Below are positions 14,331-23,213 of a stretch of DNA of 64,000 bases, piece after piece. The position numbers were made by a program, and so were the translations under genes. The notes under the pieces are model-generated. The model saw only the letters and a program-made list of their open reading frames with translations, searched no databases and had not been told where the DNA came from. The stretch is taken from positions 1 to 64,000 of the forward strand of contig JAVBLP010000022.1 of NCBI GenBank assembly GCA_031553505.1, written 5' to 3'. Each line of letters starts with the position of its first letter. The stretch's first letter is position 1. Source of the DNA: JAVBLP01 sp031553505 (GTDB lineage Bacteria > Elusimicrobiota > Endomicrobiia > Endomicrobiales > Endomicrobiaceae).

Positions 14331-16465
14331 TGTAAATTCCTGCATTTGGGAAATGCCGAACAAGTAAGAAACGGCCCTCTTTTTCCGATTCTTTTGAGCA
14401 TCATGGAACCGCATTTTTCGCATTTCAAATCGGTTTTTTCGGGTTCGGGCTTAATTACTTTGTTTCCGTTTCTGTCTATATTATATGTTGCTTTGCATTC
14501 CGGATTTTTGCATGAAAGGTAACTTTTGCCTTTAAAGCCGACTTTTTTAATCAGCGGGCTTTGGCATTTGTCGCATTTCATGTCCGTTTCCTGCGGTTCG
14601 GGCGCGGCTTTGCCGTCTTTTCCCATAGGCATCGTGGTTTTGCAGTCCGGATAACCGGAACAGCCGAGAAACTGTCCGTTTCTGGAATCCCTTACAACCA
14701 TCGGCTTTCCGCAGTTGGGGCATACTTCATCGCTTTTCTGCGGTTCTACTTTCTGCCTTTCAAGGTTTTTTTCCGCCGCGGCCAAATCGCGGCTGAAAGG
14801 TTCGTAAAATTCTTTTATAACGTTTTGCCACTTTATTTTATCTTCGGCTACTTCGTCAAATTTTTCTTCAACGGCTGCCGTAAATTCTACGTTTACAATA
14901 TCCGGAAAATGTTTTTTTAATACGTCGTTTACAACCATTCCCAGGTTTGTGGGGATGAATTTTTTGCCGTCAAGCCTGACATAGAGCCTGTCCAAAATCG
15001 TTTTAATCGTAGGCGCGTAAGTGGAAGGCCTGCCTATGCCGTGTTCTTCAAGCGCTTTAATAAGGCTTGCTTCATTGTAGCGCGGAGGCGGCTCGGTAAA
15101 ATGCTGTTCCGGAAGAAGCTGTAAAAGGTCTAAAGCTTCGCCTTCGTTGAGCGGCGGCAGTTTTGTTTCTTTTTCATCGTCGTCTATATTGTAAACCTTT
15201 AAGAAACCGTCAAAAATTAAGGTGCTTCCGGCTGCCCTGAAAATATAATCATTTGCCGAAATTTCCGCGCTTACGGTGTTGTACACCGCGTCAGCCATCT
15301 GGCTTGCCATAAATCTTTTCCATATTAAATCGTAAAGCCTGAATTCGTCGGGTGATAAATACTGTTTTATCGAAGCCGGAACTCTTCTTGGCGATGTAGG
15401 CCTTATGGCTTCGTGCGCTTCCTGCGCGCCTTTGGATTTTGTTTTATAAAAACGCGGAGAGCTGGGAGCGAAATTGCTTCCGTAAGACTCTTCAATAAAC
15501 TTTAAAGCTTCGTTCTGGCAGCTTTTTGCTATGTTGAGCGAGTCCGTTCTCATATAAGTTATCAAACCGGCGTTTCCCGCGGCACCGACATTTATGCCTT
15601 CATAAAGTTTTTGCGCCACCATCATCGTTTTGGAAGCCGAAAAACCAAGCCTTCTTGAAGCGTCCTGCTGCATCGTTGAAGTTGTGTAAGGCGCGTAAGG
15701 CGAACGCCTGCGCTGTTTTGATTCTACTGATCTGACTATATATTTAGCGCCGTTAAGCTCTTTAACTATAGCGTCCGCTTCTTCTTTGTTTTTTACGGAA
15801 AGCTTTTCAAATTTTACTCCGCCTTTTGAAGCAAGAGCGGCTTTAAATGTTTTTTTCTCGCTGCCTTGTTTTTCAAGTTCCGCTTCTAAACTCCAATATT
15901 CCACCGGGACAAATTTTTTAATTTCTTCTTCCCTGTCGCATATAATCATAACCGCAACGGACTGCACCCTTCCGGCTGAAAGACCGATTTTAATCTTTTT
16001 CCAAAGAAGCGGGGAAAGTTTATAACCTACAAGCCTGTCCAAAATTCTTCTTGCCTGCTGGCTGTCAACAAGGCCCATATCAAGTTTTCTGGGGGATTTT
16101 ACCGCTTCTTTTATCGCTTCCGGGGTAATTTCGTGGAAGGTTATCCTTTCAATTTTGGAATCAGGTAGTTTTAAAGCTTCTTTCAAATGCCAGGCGATAG
16201 CTTCTCCTTCGCGGTCAAAGTCGGTTGCAAGGTAAACGATTTCTGATTTGTCGGAATCTTTTTTAAGTTCCGAAATAAGCCTTTTTGCTTTGGCGATATT
16301 GATGTATTCCGGTTCAAAACCGTGTTCCGTGTCTATGCCGAGTTTGCTTTTAGGCAGGTCTCTGATATGTCCGTAAGAGCTTTTAACTTCAAAATCTTTG
16401 CCTAAAATTTTAGATATCGTTTTTTCTTTAGCGGGTGACTCCACTATAACCAAATATTTTGACAT
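14240..16465 (-). CDS. topA: DNA topoisomerase I
   Basis: The type IA topoisomerase relaxes negative supercoils through a Tyr-linked strand break. The 741-residue product has the N-terminal Toprim motif YLVIVESPAKEKTISKILG, the DREGEAIAWHL segment, the catalytic tyrosine in GLITYMRTDS and the RPSTYAPTI segment. Three C-terminal four-cysteine zinc ribbons follow (CPNCGKPM, CDKCQSPL, CEKCGSMM, each with a second Cys pair), then a Lys/Ala-rich tail that overlaps the start of xerC. The start is placed at the second ATG (16465): the AAGGAAG site lies 8 bases upstream of it but only 2 bases from the first ATG at 16471. dprA ends 13 bp upstream, so the genes are co-transcribed. Confidence 0.96.
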   Translation of the reverse strand: MSKYLVIVESPAKEKTISKILGKDFEVKSSYGHIRDLPKSKLGIDTEHGFEPEYINIAKAKRLISELKKDSDKSEIVYLATDFDREGEAIAWHLKEALKLPDSKIERITFHEITPEAIKEAVKSPRKLDMGLVDSQQARRILDRLVGYKLSPLLWKKIKIGLSAGRVQSVAVMIICDREEEIKKFVPVEYWSLEAELEKQGSEKKTFKAALASKGGVKFEKLSVKNKEEADAIVKELNGAKYIVRSVESKQRRRSPYAPYTTSTMQQDASRRLGFSASKTMMVAQKLYEGINVGAAGNAGLITYMRTDSLNIAKSCQNEALKFIEESYGSNFAPSSPRFYKTKSKGAQEAHEAIRPTSPRRVPASIKQYLSPDEFRLYDLIWKRFMASQMADAVYNTVSAEISANDYIFRAAGSTLIFDGFLKVYNIDDDEKETKLPPLNEGEALDLLQLLPEQHFTEPPPRYNEASLIKALEEHGIGRPSTYAPTIKTILDRLYVRLDGKKFIPTNLGMVVNDVLKKHFPDIVNVEFTAAVEEKFDEVAEDKIKWQNVIKEFYEPFSRDLAAAEKNLERQKVEPQKSDEVCPNCGKPMVVRDSRNGQFLGCSGYPDCKTTMPMGKDGKAAPEPQETDMKCDKCQSPLIKKVGFKGKSYLSCKNPECKATYNIDRNGNKVIKPEPEKTDLKCEKCGSMMLKRIGKRGPFLTCSAFPKCRNLQWIKQEKKTTPKKAAAAKPKKAKSAKKAKS

Positions 16466-16478
16466 TGGCATTCTTCCT

Positions 16479-17570
16479 TTATCTTATTTTTGTGTAAAAT
16501 TGTCCCGGCGTATTTCGTATAAGCTTATTAATTTCAAGTTTTAAGAGTATAGCCGCAATATCCGAAATATCAATATTTAATTCCTGTGAAATCGTGTCCG
16601 CATGAACGCCGTCATCGTTTTTTTCTATCAGCGCAAGAACCGATTTTTCCATCGTACTTAATATTGTGTCAGGCTGATTATATACATTTTTTGGCACAAG
16701 CCAGTCAAGTTGCTGCGCCATTTCCTGCGGGCTTGTAGCGGGAAAAACGCCTTCTTTTAACAGCTCGTTTGAACCTCTTGAATATTCGGAATATATGCTT
16801 CCCGGTACGGCAAAAACGTCTTTGCCGTAATCCGCGCAAAACTTTGCGGTTATTACCGCTCCGCTTCCTTTTGCCGCTTCTGTTACAAGCGTAGCTTTTG
16901 AAAATGCCGCTATTATTCTGTTTCTTCTTGGAAAAGTACCTCTGTCCGGCTGCCTGTTAAGCGGAAATTCGCTGATTATCGCGCCGTTTTCCGGTATTTT
17001 GTTCTGTAAATTTCTGTTTTCCGGGGGGTAGTTTACAAGCAGCCCGTTTCCTAAAACGGCTATTGTTCTCCCTCCGCTTTCCAAAGCGGAAACATGCGCC
17101 TGCGTATCAACGCCCCTCGCAAGGCCCGATACAATTGTCACGCCTCTTTTTGCAAAATATGTTGAAAATTCAGCGGTAACGCTCTTACCGTAATTGGTTA
17201 CTCTTCTTGACCCTACAACAGATATCGATGAAAAATCAATATCTTTTATGCTTCCTTTAATATACAGTGCGACAGGCTTATCATCAAAATCTTTTAAAGG
17301 CGCCGGATAAGCAGCATCATTATATAATAGTATAGTTATATTATTTCTGGCCGCCTCTTCCAGCTCTTTTTCAGCTTTAAAAGACGTTGAAATATCAATA
17401 ATTTCTTGTGCTATTTTATCGCCTATTCCGATTATAGTTTTTAAATCGGTTTTTGACGCGCGAAGCACGTTTTGGGCGCTTCCGAAACATTCCAAAAGGT
17501 TTGCAAGCCGGACCGTTCCTATATCGGATGCCAAAAACAGCTTAAAAAGAGATAAATTTTCTTCATTCAT
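16479..17570 (-). CDS. dprA: DNA processing protein DprA/Smf
   Basis: DprA binds incoming single-stranded DNA and loads RecA during natural transformation. The 363-residue product has an N-terminal helix-hairpin-helix region (about 1-65), the Rossmann-like DprA core with SVVGSRRVTNYG, VSGLARGVDTQAH, the PRRNRIIAAFS motif and VPGSIYS, and a C-terminal winged-helix domain (about 300-363, GVHADTISQELNI). The dprA-topA order is the usual one in many bacteria. No ribosome site is visible before the ATG at 17570, and candidate minus-strand -10 boxes (17588-17593, 17577-17582) lie so close that the message may have almost no leader. Confidence 0.95.
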   Translation of the reverse strand: MNEENLSLFKLFLASDIGTVRLANLLECFGSAQNVLRASKTDLKTIIGIGDKIAQEIIDISTSFKAEKELEEAARNNITILLYNDAAYPAPLKDFDDKPVALYIKGSIKDIDFSSISVVGSRRVTNYGKSVTAEFSTYFAKRGVTIVSGLARGVDTQAHVSALESGGRTIAVLGNGLLVNYPPENRNLQNKIPENGAIISEFPLNRQPDRGTFPRRNRIIAAFSKATLVTEAAKGSGAVITAKFCADYGKDVFAVPGSIYSEYSRGSNELLKEGVFPATSPQEMAQQLDWLVPKNVYNQPDTILSTMEKSVLALIEKNDDGVHADTISQELNIDISDIAAILLKLEINKLIRNTPGQFYTKIR

Positions 17571-17613
17571 TTTTTTATTGTAAACAAATTATACGGTTTT
17601 TGTCAAAAACTAA

Positions 17614-17642
17614 TTGACTTAAGCATTTTAAAGATGTAAAAT
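17614..17642 (+). promoter_or_regulatory. Sigma-70-type promoter of the DUF4912-GH57-HD-GYP operon
   Basis: TTGACT (17614-17619) and TAAAAT (17637-17642) are separated by 17 bp, about 45 bp upstream of the first start codon. Confidence 0.7.
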
Positions 17643-17688
17643 TTACGTGAAATTTGAAGCATTAATGTAAAAGGCGGGGGTATTTATT

Positions 17689-18555
17689 ATGAGCGAAAAT
17701 CTAAGCTCAAAAATGCAGGGAAAAAGAAAAAATACCGATGTAAACACTACTGGCCTTCCGGAAAGCTACGGCGATACAAAAGTAGTGCTGCTTCCCAGAG
17801 ACCCTGTTTGGATATACGTTTACTGGGAAATCTCCCAAAATTCTATAAATAACCTTGCAAAACAGTTCGGTGATAACTTTAACTCTTCCTCTCTTACCGT
17901 AAGGGTTTACGATGTTACTGATATAATGTTTGACGGTTCAAACGCTAACAGGTTTTTTGACGTTTCCGTAAACCGCAATGCTTCAAGCTGGTATATAAAT
18001 GTGGGCGAATTTAACCGTTCGTGGTGCGTTGACATAGGATATACGCTGAAAAACGGCGAGTTTGTAACGGTTTCCCGTTCAAACGTTATGGCAATGCCGA
18101 GGCACGGAGTATCTAATGTTACCGATGAGCAATGGGCATTGCTGCAGCTTGAGTTTGAAAAACTTTTGAAAATGTCCGGAGCGGGCAAAATAGGGCAAAG
18201 TTCTTATGACCTTGTAAAGCTTATGAGAGAACGCTGGGAAGAGCTTACAAAACTGCCTTCAAGCGGCGTTTTAGGCGGTGCGAGCTCGTCTTTCAAAAGG
18301 GCTGATAAATCTTCGCAGCAAAAAAATAAAAACTTCTGGCTTAAAGCCGACACGGAAATTATAGTTTACGGCGCGACAGAACCGGACGCGAAGCTTACCG
18401 TGCAGGGCAAGCATGTTCCTCTTGCGGCTGACGGTTCTTTTACGTTGCGGTTTTACCTTCCTGACGGAGAACAAAATTACCCTATTGAAGCCGTATCTTC
18501 CTGCGGCACTATGTCTAAAAAAATTACGTTTAACGTAAAAAAAGAAACGAAATAA
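17689..18555 (+). CDS. DUF4912 domain protein with C-terminal Ig-like domain
   Basis: The 288-residue product has no signal peptide. Residues about 20-130 form a DUF4912 domain, recognisable by LPESYGDTKVVLLPRDPVWIYVYWEIS and the later WYINVGEFNRSWCVDIGY. Residues about 215-288 are a small beta-sandwich (TEIIVYGATEPDAKLTV, LRFYLPDGEQ). The domain's function is not established. In this window it starts an operon with the GH57 branching enzyme, whose ATG lies 25 bp after its stop, so a role linked to glycogen or alpha-glucan handling, for example glucan binding or enzyme scaffolding, is inferred. Confidence 0.8.
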   Translation: MSENLSSKMQGKRKNTDVNTTGLPESYGDTKVVLLPRDPVWIYVYWEISQNSINNLAKQFGDNFNSSSLTVRVYDVTDIMFDGSNANRFFDVSVNRNASSWYINVGEFNRSWCVDIGYTLKNGEFVTVSRSNVMAMPRHGVSNVTDEQWALLQLEFEKLLKMSGAGKIGQSSYDLVKLMRERWEELTKLPSSGVLGGASSSFKRADKSSQQKNKNFWLKADTEIIVYGATEPDAKLTVQGKHVPLAADGSFTLRFYLPDGEQNYPIEAVSSCGTMSKKITFNVKKETK

Positions 18556-18580
18556 TGCAACTTGCGTGACAGGGGAGAAA

Positions 18581-20164
18581 ATGGATCCAAAAGGTTACTG
18601 GTGTTTACAACTTCATGCTCACCTTCCATATGTCAGGCATCCGGAATTTCCTGACTTTTTAGAAGAAGACTGGCTTTATGAAGCCATTTCCGAAACATAT
18701 CTTCCTTTGCTTTCAGTTTTTGAAGGCTTTGTCAGAGACGGCGTGGATTTCAGGCTTACTATGACAATAACCCCTTCGCTTGCCAATATGCTTGCCGATC
18801 CTCTTTTGCAGTCAAGATACTATGAACGCTTAAACAAACATATCGAATTTGCCCAAAAGGAAATCTGGCGCACAAAAAATCTGCCGGAATTCCAGCCTCC
18901 GGCGCAGATGTACGAAAAACATTTTAACGAATGCAAAAGATTATGGGAAAAATATAACGGAAACATTCTTACCGGCTTTAAAAATTTGCAGGATATGGGC
19001 AAGATAGAGATAATTACCTGCTGCGCAACGCACGGGTTTTTACCTTTAATGAACAATGAAAAAGCGCAGCGCGCGCAGATAAGGGTTGCCGTTGCCGATT
19101 ATGAAAGGCATTTCGGCAGAAAGCCTTTAGGCATCTGGCTTGCCGAGTGCGCGTACTATCCGGGAATAGATAAAATTTTAAAAGAAGAAGGGATAAGGTT
19201 TTTCTTTTTGGAAGCGCACGGGATACTTTACGGCACGCCCCGCCCTAAATACGGGGTTTTTGCGCCGGTTTACTGCCCGAGCGGCGTTGCCGCGTTTTCA
19301 AGAGATATGGAAACCGCGCATCAGGTTTGGAGCGCGGAGTCAGGCTACCCGGGAGATCCGGATTACAGGGAGTTTTACAGGGATTTGGGGTATGATCTTG
19401 AATACGAATACGTAAAACCGTACCTTCACGATGACGGTGTAAGGAGAAATGTCGGCATAAAATACCACAGAATAACCGGCAAAGTGCCTTTAAGCGACAA
19501 ACAGGCGTATAACCCGGAATGGGCGCGCAATAAAGCCGCCGAACACGCCGGCAACTTTCTTTTTAACAGGGTAAAACAGGTTGAATACCTTTCTGAAATA
19601 TTGGGCAGGCCGCCGCTTGTCGTTTCTATGTATGACGCGGAACTTTTCGGCCACTGGTGGTTCGAAGGGCCGGATTTTATAAATTACCTTTTCAGAAAAA
19701 TGCATTTTGACCAGGATACCATAAAACCTTTAACGCCCGTTGAATATCTGGATAAATTTCCGGTCAACCAGGTTTTAACCCCGGCGGCTTCTTCATGGGG
19801 TGATAAGGGCTATTATGAAGTATGGCTAAACTCTTCAAATGATTATATTTACAGGCATTTGCATAAAGCCGCGGAACGCATGGTTGAACTGGCGGAAAAA
19901 TTTCCGAAAGCTTCCGGCGTTCTGGAGCGCGCGCTTAACCAGTCGGCAAGGGAACTTTTACTCGCGCAGTCTTCGGACTGGGCTTTTATAATGACAACCG
20001 GCACGATGGTTGACTACGCGGAAAAACGCACTAAAGACCACATAATAAATTTTACAAATCTTTATAACCAGATTAACGGTAATTCCATAGATGAAGGCTA
20101 TCTGAAGGATTTGGAAAGCAAAAATAATATTTTTCCGAAAATAAATTACAGGGTGTACTTATAA
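18581..20164 (+). CDS. Glycoside hydrolase family 57 1,4-alpha-glucan branching enzyme
   Basis: The 527-residue enzyme should create alpha-1,6 branches in glycogen. It opens with GYWCLQLHAHLPYVRHPE, the typical GH57 first strand. The nucleophile is Glu189 in WLAECAY and the general acid/base is Asp352 in YDAELFGHWW, close to Glu183 and Asp354 of the characterised T. kodakarensis enzyme (TK1436). The C-terminal part is the DUF1957 helical domain (LNQSARELLLAQSSDWAFI) needed for branching activity. The frame extends to GTG at 18566, but the ATG at 18581 has an AGGGGAG site and starts at the conserved N-terminus. Its stop overlaps the next start as TAATG. Confidence 0.93.
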   Translation: MDPKGYWCLQLHAHLPYVRHPEFPDFLEEDWLYEAISETYLPLLSVFEGFVRDGVDFRLTMTITPSLANMLADPLLQSRYYERLNKHIEFAQKEIWRTKNLPEFQPPAQMYEKHFNECKRLWEKYNGNILTGFKNLQDMGKIEIITCCATHGFLPLMNNEKAQRAQIRVAVADYERHFGRKPLGIWLAECAYYPGIDKILKEEGIRFFFLEAHGILYGTPRPKYGVFAPVYCPSGVAAFSRDMETAHQVWSAESGYPGDPDYREFYRDLGYDLEYEYVKPYLHDDGVRRNVGIKYHRITGKVPLSDKQAYNPEWARNKAAEHAGNFLFNRVKQVEYLSEILGRPPLVVSMYDAELFGHWWFEGPDFINYLFRKMHFDQDTIKPLTPVEYLDKFPVNQVLTPAASSWGDKGYYEVWLNSSNDYIYRHLHKAAERMVELAEKFPKASGVLERALNQSARELLLAQSSDWAFIMTTGTMVDYAEKRTKDHIINFTNLYNQINGNSIDEGYLKDLESKNNIFPKINYRVYL

Positions 20165-21399
20165 TGCATGAAATAATTTATTCAGTCATCGCGGTCTTTT
20201 TTCTGGCGCTTCTTATATGGGTGGACAGGATGCGCAGGAAAATGCGCCGCAACGAAGAGATTTACGAAAGGAATATTCTGGAGCTTGAAGGCAAACTCCA
20301 GGTTAATTCCATGGATTTGGACAATCTCCTTGCCATGCTTGTCGGGCTTCACGAATTTGGCATGAGCGCGACCGGCATAATAAGCAAGGAAGAACTTGCC
20401 GAATCGGTTATAGATGTTGCCTGCAAACTTATACACTGCAACGCGGGCTCTTTAATGCTTATAGATAAAGATGATAATGAGCTTTATATAGCGGCTTCCA
20501 GGGGAATTCCGCCGGATATAGCTTCTTCCGTCAAAATAAAAATCGGCGAAGGGATTGCAGGAAAAGTCGTGCATACCGGCAAACCGATTTTTGTTGAAGA
20601 CATAGAGTCCGATATCAGGTTTTTAAGGCCTAACAGCGAAAAAAGATACTCTTCCAAGTCTTTTATATCTGTTCCTTTAAGGGTAAAAAACAAAAATGTC
20701 GGCGTTTTAAATATTAACGCCACCAGGGAAATAACAAGTTTTGAAGACAGAGACGTAAGGCTGATGACCATCCTTGCGGACCAGGCGGCGATGACGCTTG
20801 AAAACATAAAACTTTATAATGAACTGCAGGACTTCTACTTTGAAATTATACAGACGCTCGCGAGAGTAATCGACGCGAAAGACTCCTATACTTACGACCA
20901 TGCCGACAGAGCAAGGCACTACGCGAAGCTTATAGCGGAAAGAATGCAGCTTCCGCAGGCTATTGTGCGCCATGTGGAATATGCCGCGCTTATGCATGAT
21001 ATCGGCAAAATCGGCATTGAAGAACAGATTTTAAGAAAACCCGGCAAACTGACCCCCGAAGAAATTGAAATAATAAAAAAGCATCCCACAATAGGCAATA
21101 AAATAATCGCGCCGATAACTTTTTTGGCGCCCGTAGCGCCTATGGTTTTGTACCATCAGGAATGGTATGACGGAAACGGTTACCCCGAGGGTTTAATCGG
21201 CGAAGAAATTCCTCTTGGTTCAAGAATCGTGGCCGTTATAGATTCTTATGACGCGATGACATCCGACAGGCCTTACCGCAAAGCTTTACCCAGGGATCAC
21301 GCTATTTCAGAGCTTGAACGCGGAGCCGGTACCCAGTTTGACCCTAATGTCGTTACTGTTTTTGTAAAAATACTCCAGGATGAAAACCATTTGAACTAA
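20164..21399 (+). CDS. Membrane-anchored GAF / HD-GYP domain signalling protein
   Basis: The 411-residue product has one N-terminal membrane helix (about 3-20), a short coiled segment, a GAF sensor domain (about 65-215; SLMLIDKDDNELYIAASRG and IGEGIAGKVVHTGKPI), and an HD-GYP domain (about 225-405). The HD metal site is in HDIGKIGIEEQILRKPG, the second pair in LYHQEWYDGNGYPEGL, which carries the GYP motif, so cyclic-di-GMP phosphodiesterase activity is expected. The start ATG overlaps the stop of the branching enzyme (TAATG), implying coupled translation. This ties a second-messenger enzyme to glucan storage genes; the GAF ligand is unknown. Confidence 0.9.
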   Translation: MHEIIYSVIAVFFLALLIWVDRMRRKMRRNEEIYERNILELEGKLQVNSMDLDNLLAMLVGLHEFGMSATGIISKEELAESVIDVACKLIHCNAGSLMLIDKDDNELYIAASRGIPPDIASSVKIKIGEGIAGKVVHTGKPIFVEDIESDIRFLRPNSEKRYSSKSFISVPLRVKNKNVGVLNINATREITSFEDRDVRLMTILADQAAMTLENIKLYNELQDFYFEIIQTLARVIDAKDSYTYDHADRARHYAKLIAERMQLPQAIVRHVEYAALMHDIGKIGIEEQILRKPGKLTPEEIEIIKKHPTIGNKIIAPITFLAPVAPMVLYHQEWYDGNGYPEGLIGEEIPLGSRIVAVIDSYDAMTSDRPYRKALPRDHAISELERGAGTQFDPNVVTVFVKILQDENHLN

Positions 21400-21431
21400 T
21401 AATATATATGGTAAGAATACGGTGTTTTTAA

Positions 21432-21475
21432 TATAATATGTAAGCTCGCTTTTTTAAGTGGGCTTATTTCTTTTT
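21432..21475 (+). promoter_or_regulatory. -10 box and leader hairpin upstream of rsmI
   Basis: A perfect TATAAT lies at 21432-21437 without a clear -35. It is followed by a hairpin with 11-base arms (21441-21451 and 21456-21466, two wobble pairs) and TTTCTTTTT. The hairpin ends 12 bases before the rsmI start codon. It may terminate the upstream operon or, if transcription starts at about 21444, protect the 5' end of the rsmI mRNA. Confidence 0.45.
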
Positions 21476-21478
21476 AAA

Positions 21479-22192
21479 ATGAGCGGTACTTTATATATTG
21501 TTCCAACACCGATAGGCAATTTAGAAGATATCACTTTAAGGGCTTTAAGAGTTCTGAAAGAGTGTGACTTGGTGGCGTGCGAAGATACAAGGCAAAGCCT
21601 GAAACTCCTCACGCATTTTGGCATTTCAAAACCGCTGGTAAGCTTTTACTCTTATAACCAGCAGCACAAAATGCCTATGCTTATTGATAAACTTTTAAAC
21701 GGGCAGAATATAGCTTTGGTGTCGGATGGCGGGACTCCGGCGATTTCCGACCCCGGATACATTTTGGTTAAAGAAGCCGTTAGCCGGGGCATAAAGACCG
21801 AGCCTCTTCCAGGGGCAAGCGCGGTTATTACGGCGCTGGTAGGTTCAGGGCTTCCTACGGACGGCTTTGTTTTCTGCGGTTTTTTAAAAAGAAAGCCCGG
21901 CAAAATGAGAAAAGAGCTTGCCAAAAGCGCGAAACTCGGAAAAACGATAATTTTTTACGAATCGCCGCACAGAATATTGAAAACCGTTGAAATATGTATG
22001 GAAGTTTTTGGCGAAACTGCCCAAATATGCCTTGCAAGAGAAATCACAAAGAAGTTTGAAGAGTTTATACGCGGCAGCATTAAAGAAGTTTCGGAAAATA
22101 TAAACTCAGGGAAAGAAATATTGGGCGAATTTGTTGTTTTGGTTTATCCGGAAAACGAAAAAAATGTAAACGGAGAAGAAGAAAATGATTAA
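21479..22192 (+). CDS. rsmI: 16S rRNA 2'-O-ribose C1402 methyltransferase RsmI
   Basis: The 237-residue protein belongs to the tetrapyrrole-methylase-like SAM fold: GTLYIVPTPIGNLEDITLRA at the N-terminus, ACEDTRQSLKLL, ALVSDGGTPAISDPGY and LPGASAVITAL. RsmI methylates the 2'-OH of C1402 in the decoding centre of 16S rRNA. The start is the ATG at 21479 (MSGTLYI); the frame extends 21 bases upstream into the leader hairpin but that region matches no family N-terminus. Its last 8 bases overlap argC, so the two are translationally coupled. Confidence 0.95.
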   Translation: MSGTLYIVPTPIGNLEDITLRALRVLKECDLVACEDTRQSLKLLTHFGISKPLVSFYSYNQQHKMPMLIDKLLNGQNIALVSDGGTPAISDPGYILVKEAVSRGIKTEPLPGASAVITALVGSGLPTDGFVFCGFLKRKPGKMRKELAKSAKLGKTIIFYESPHRILKTVEICMEVFGETAQICLAREITKKFEEFIRGSIKEVSENINSGKEILGEFVVLVYPENEKNVNGEEEND

Positions 22193-23207
22193 AGCGGGAA
22201 TTGTAGGCATAACGGGATATACCGGCGAAGAGCTTTTGAAAATCCTTTCAAAGCATCCGCAGGTTAAAATTACCGGCCTTTACGGCAGAAGCGCGGCGGA
22301 AACGAAAGATTTGAAAGACGTTTATCCGGGTTTTGCCGGTTTAAATTTGAAGATTGAACCGCTTGACGCTAAAAAGATAGCTTCAAACTGCGATGTCGTT
22401 TTTCTGGCTTTGCCGCACGCGGTAGCTTTTGAAGTTGTCCCGCAGCTTTTAGATGCCGGCGTTAAAGTTATAGATTTGTCCGCGGACTTCAGGCTGAAAG
22501 ATTCCTCCGTTTATGAAAAATGGTACAGCGTAACGCACACGGCGAAAGATTTTATAAAAGACGCGGTTTACGGCCTTTGCGAATTAAACGGCGAAAAAAT
22601 AAAAACCGCTAAACTTATCGCTAACCCCGGCTGTTACCCTACGACGGTTCTTTTGGGCTGCGCCCCGGCTATCAAAGAAGGCCTGGTAGATTTAAAAGGG
22701 GTAGTAATTGACGCAAAAAGCGGCATATCCGGCGCGGGCAGAAAAAGCACGCAGGAATATTTTGAATCGGAACACCCAAATTTCAGGGCGTATAAAATTG
22801 CCGGCGGGCACAGGCATATTCCGGAAATCGAGCAGGAACTTTCAAACCTTTCCGGAGAAAAAACCGTTATAAGTTTTACGCCGCACATAATTCCCGTGGA
22901 ACGGGGAATGCTTTCAACGATTTATGTAACTTTAAAGAAAAACGTATCTTCAAAAGAAGCAGTGGGAATATATAAAAAATTTTACGAAGGCAAACCTTTT
23001 GTTAAAGTGTTGGAAGAAAACGTCATGCCGGGAATTAAAGATACGGCGAATACCAATTTCTGCGAAATATCTTTGAAAGTTGACGAAAGGACAAACAGGC
23101 TTGTGATAGTAGTCGTGATAGATAATCTTGTTAAAGGCGCTTCCGGCCAGGCGGTACAGAATATGAATATTATGTTTAATCTTCCCGAAACCGAAGGATT
23201 TATCTGA
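22185..23207 (+). CDS. argC: N-acetyl-gamma-glutamyl-phosphate reductase
   Basis: ArgC makes N-acetylglutamate semialdehyde in arginine synthesis, using NADPH. The 340-residue product has the Rossmann start AGIVGITGYTGEELL, the catalytic cysteine in ANPGCYPTTVLL, and the C-terminal GASGQAVQNMNIMF. The ATG lies inside the end of rsmI (8-base overlap). The argininosuccinate-side genes and argB are not in the window. argJ lies one gene downstream. Confidence 0.97.
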   Translation: MIKAGIVGITGYTGEELLKILSKHPQVKITGLYGRSAAETKDLKDVYPGFAGLNLKIEPLDAKKIASNCDVVFLALPHAVAFEVVPQLLDAGVKVIDLSADFRLKDSSVYEKWYSVTHTAKDFIKDAVYGLCELNGEKIKTAKLIANPGCYPTTVLLGCAPAIKEGLVDLKGVVIDAKSGISGAGRKSTQEYFESEHPNFRAYKIAGGHRHIPEIEQELSNLSGEKTVISFTPHIIPVERGMLSTIYVTLKKNVSSKEAVGIYKKFYEGKPFVKVLEENVMPGIKDTANTNFCEISLKVDERTNRLVIVVVIDNLVKGASGQAVQNMNIMFNLPETEGFI

Positions 23208-23213
23208 AAAATA

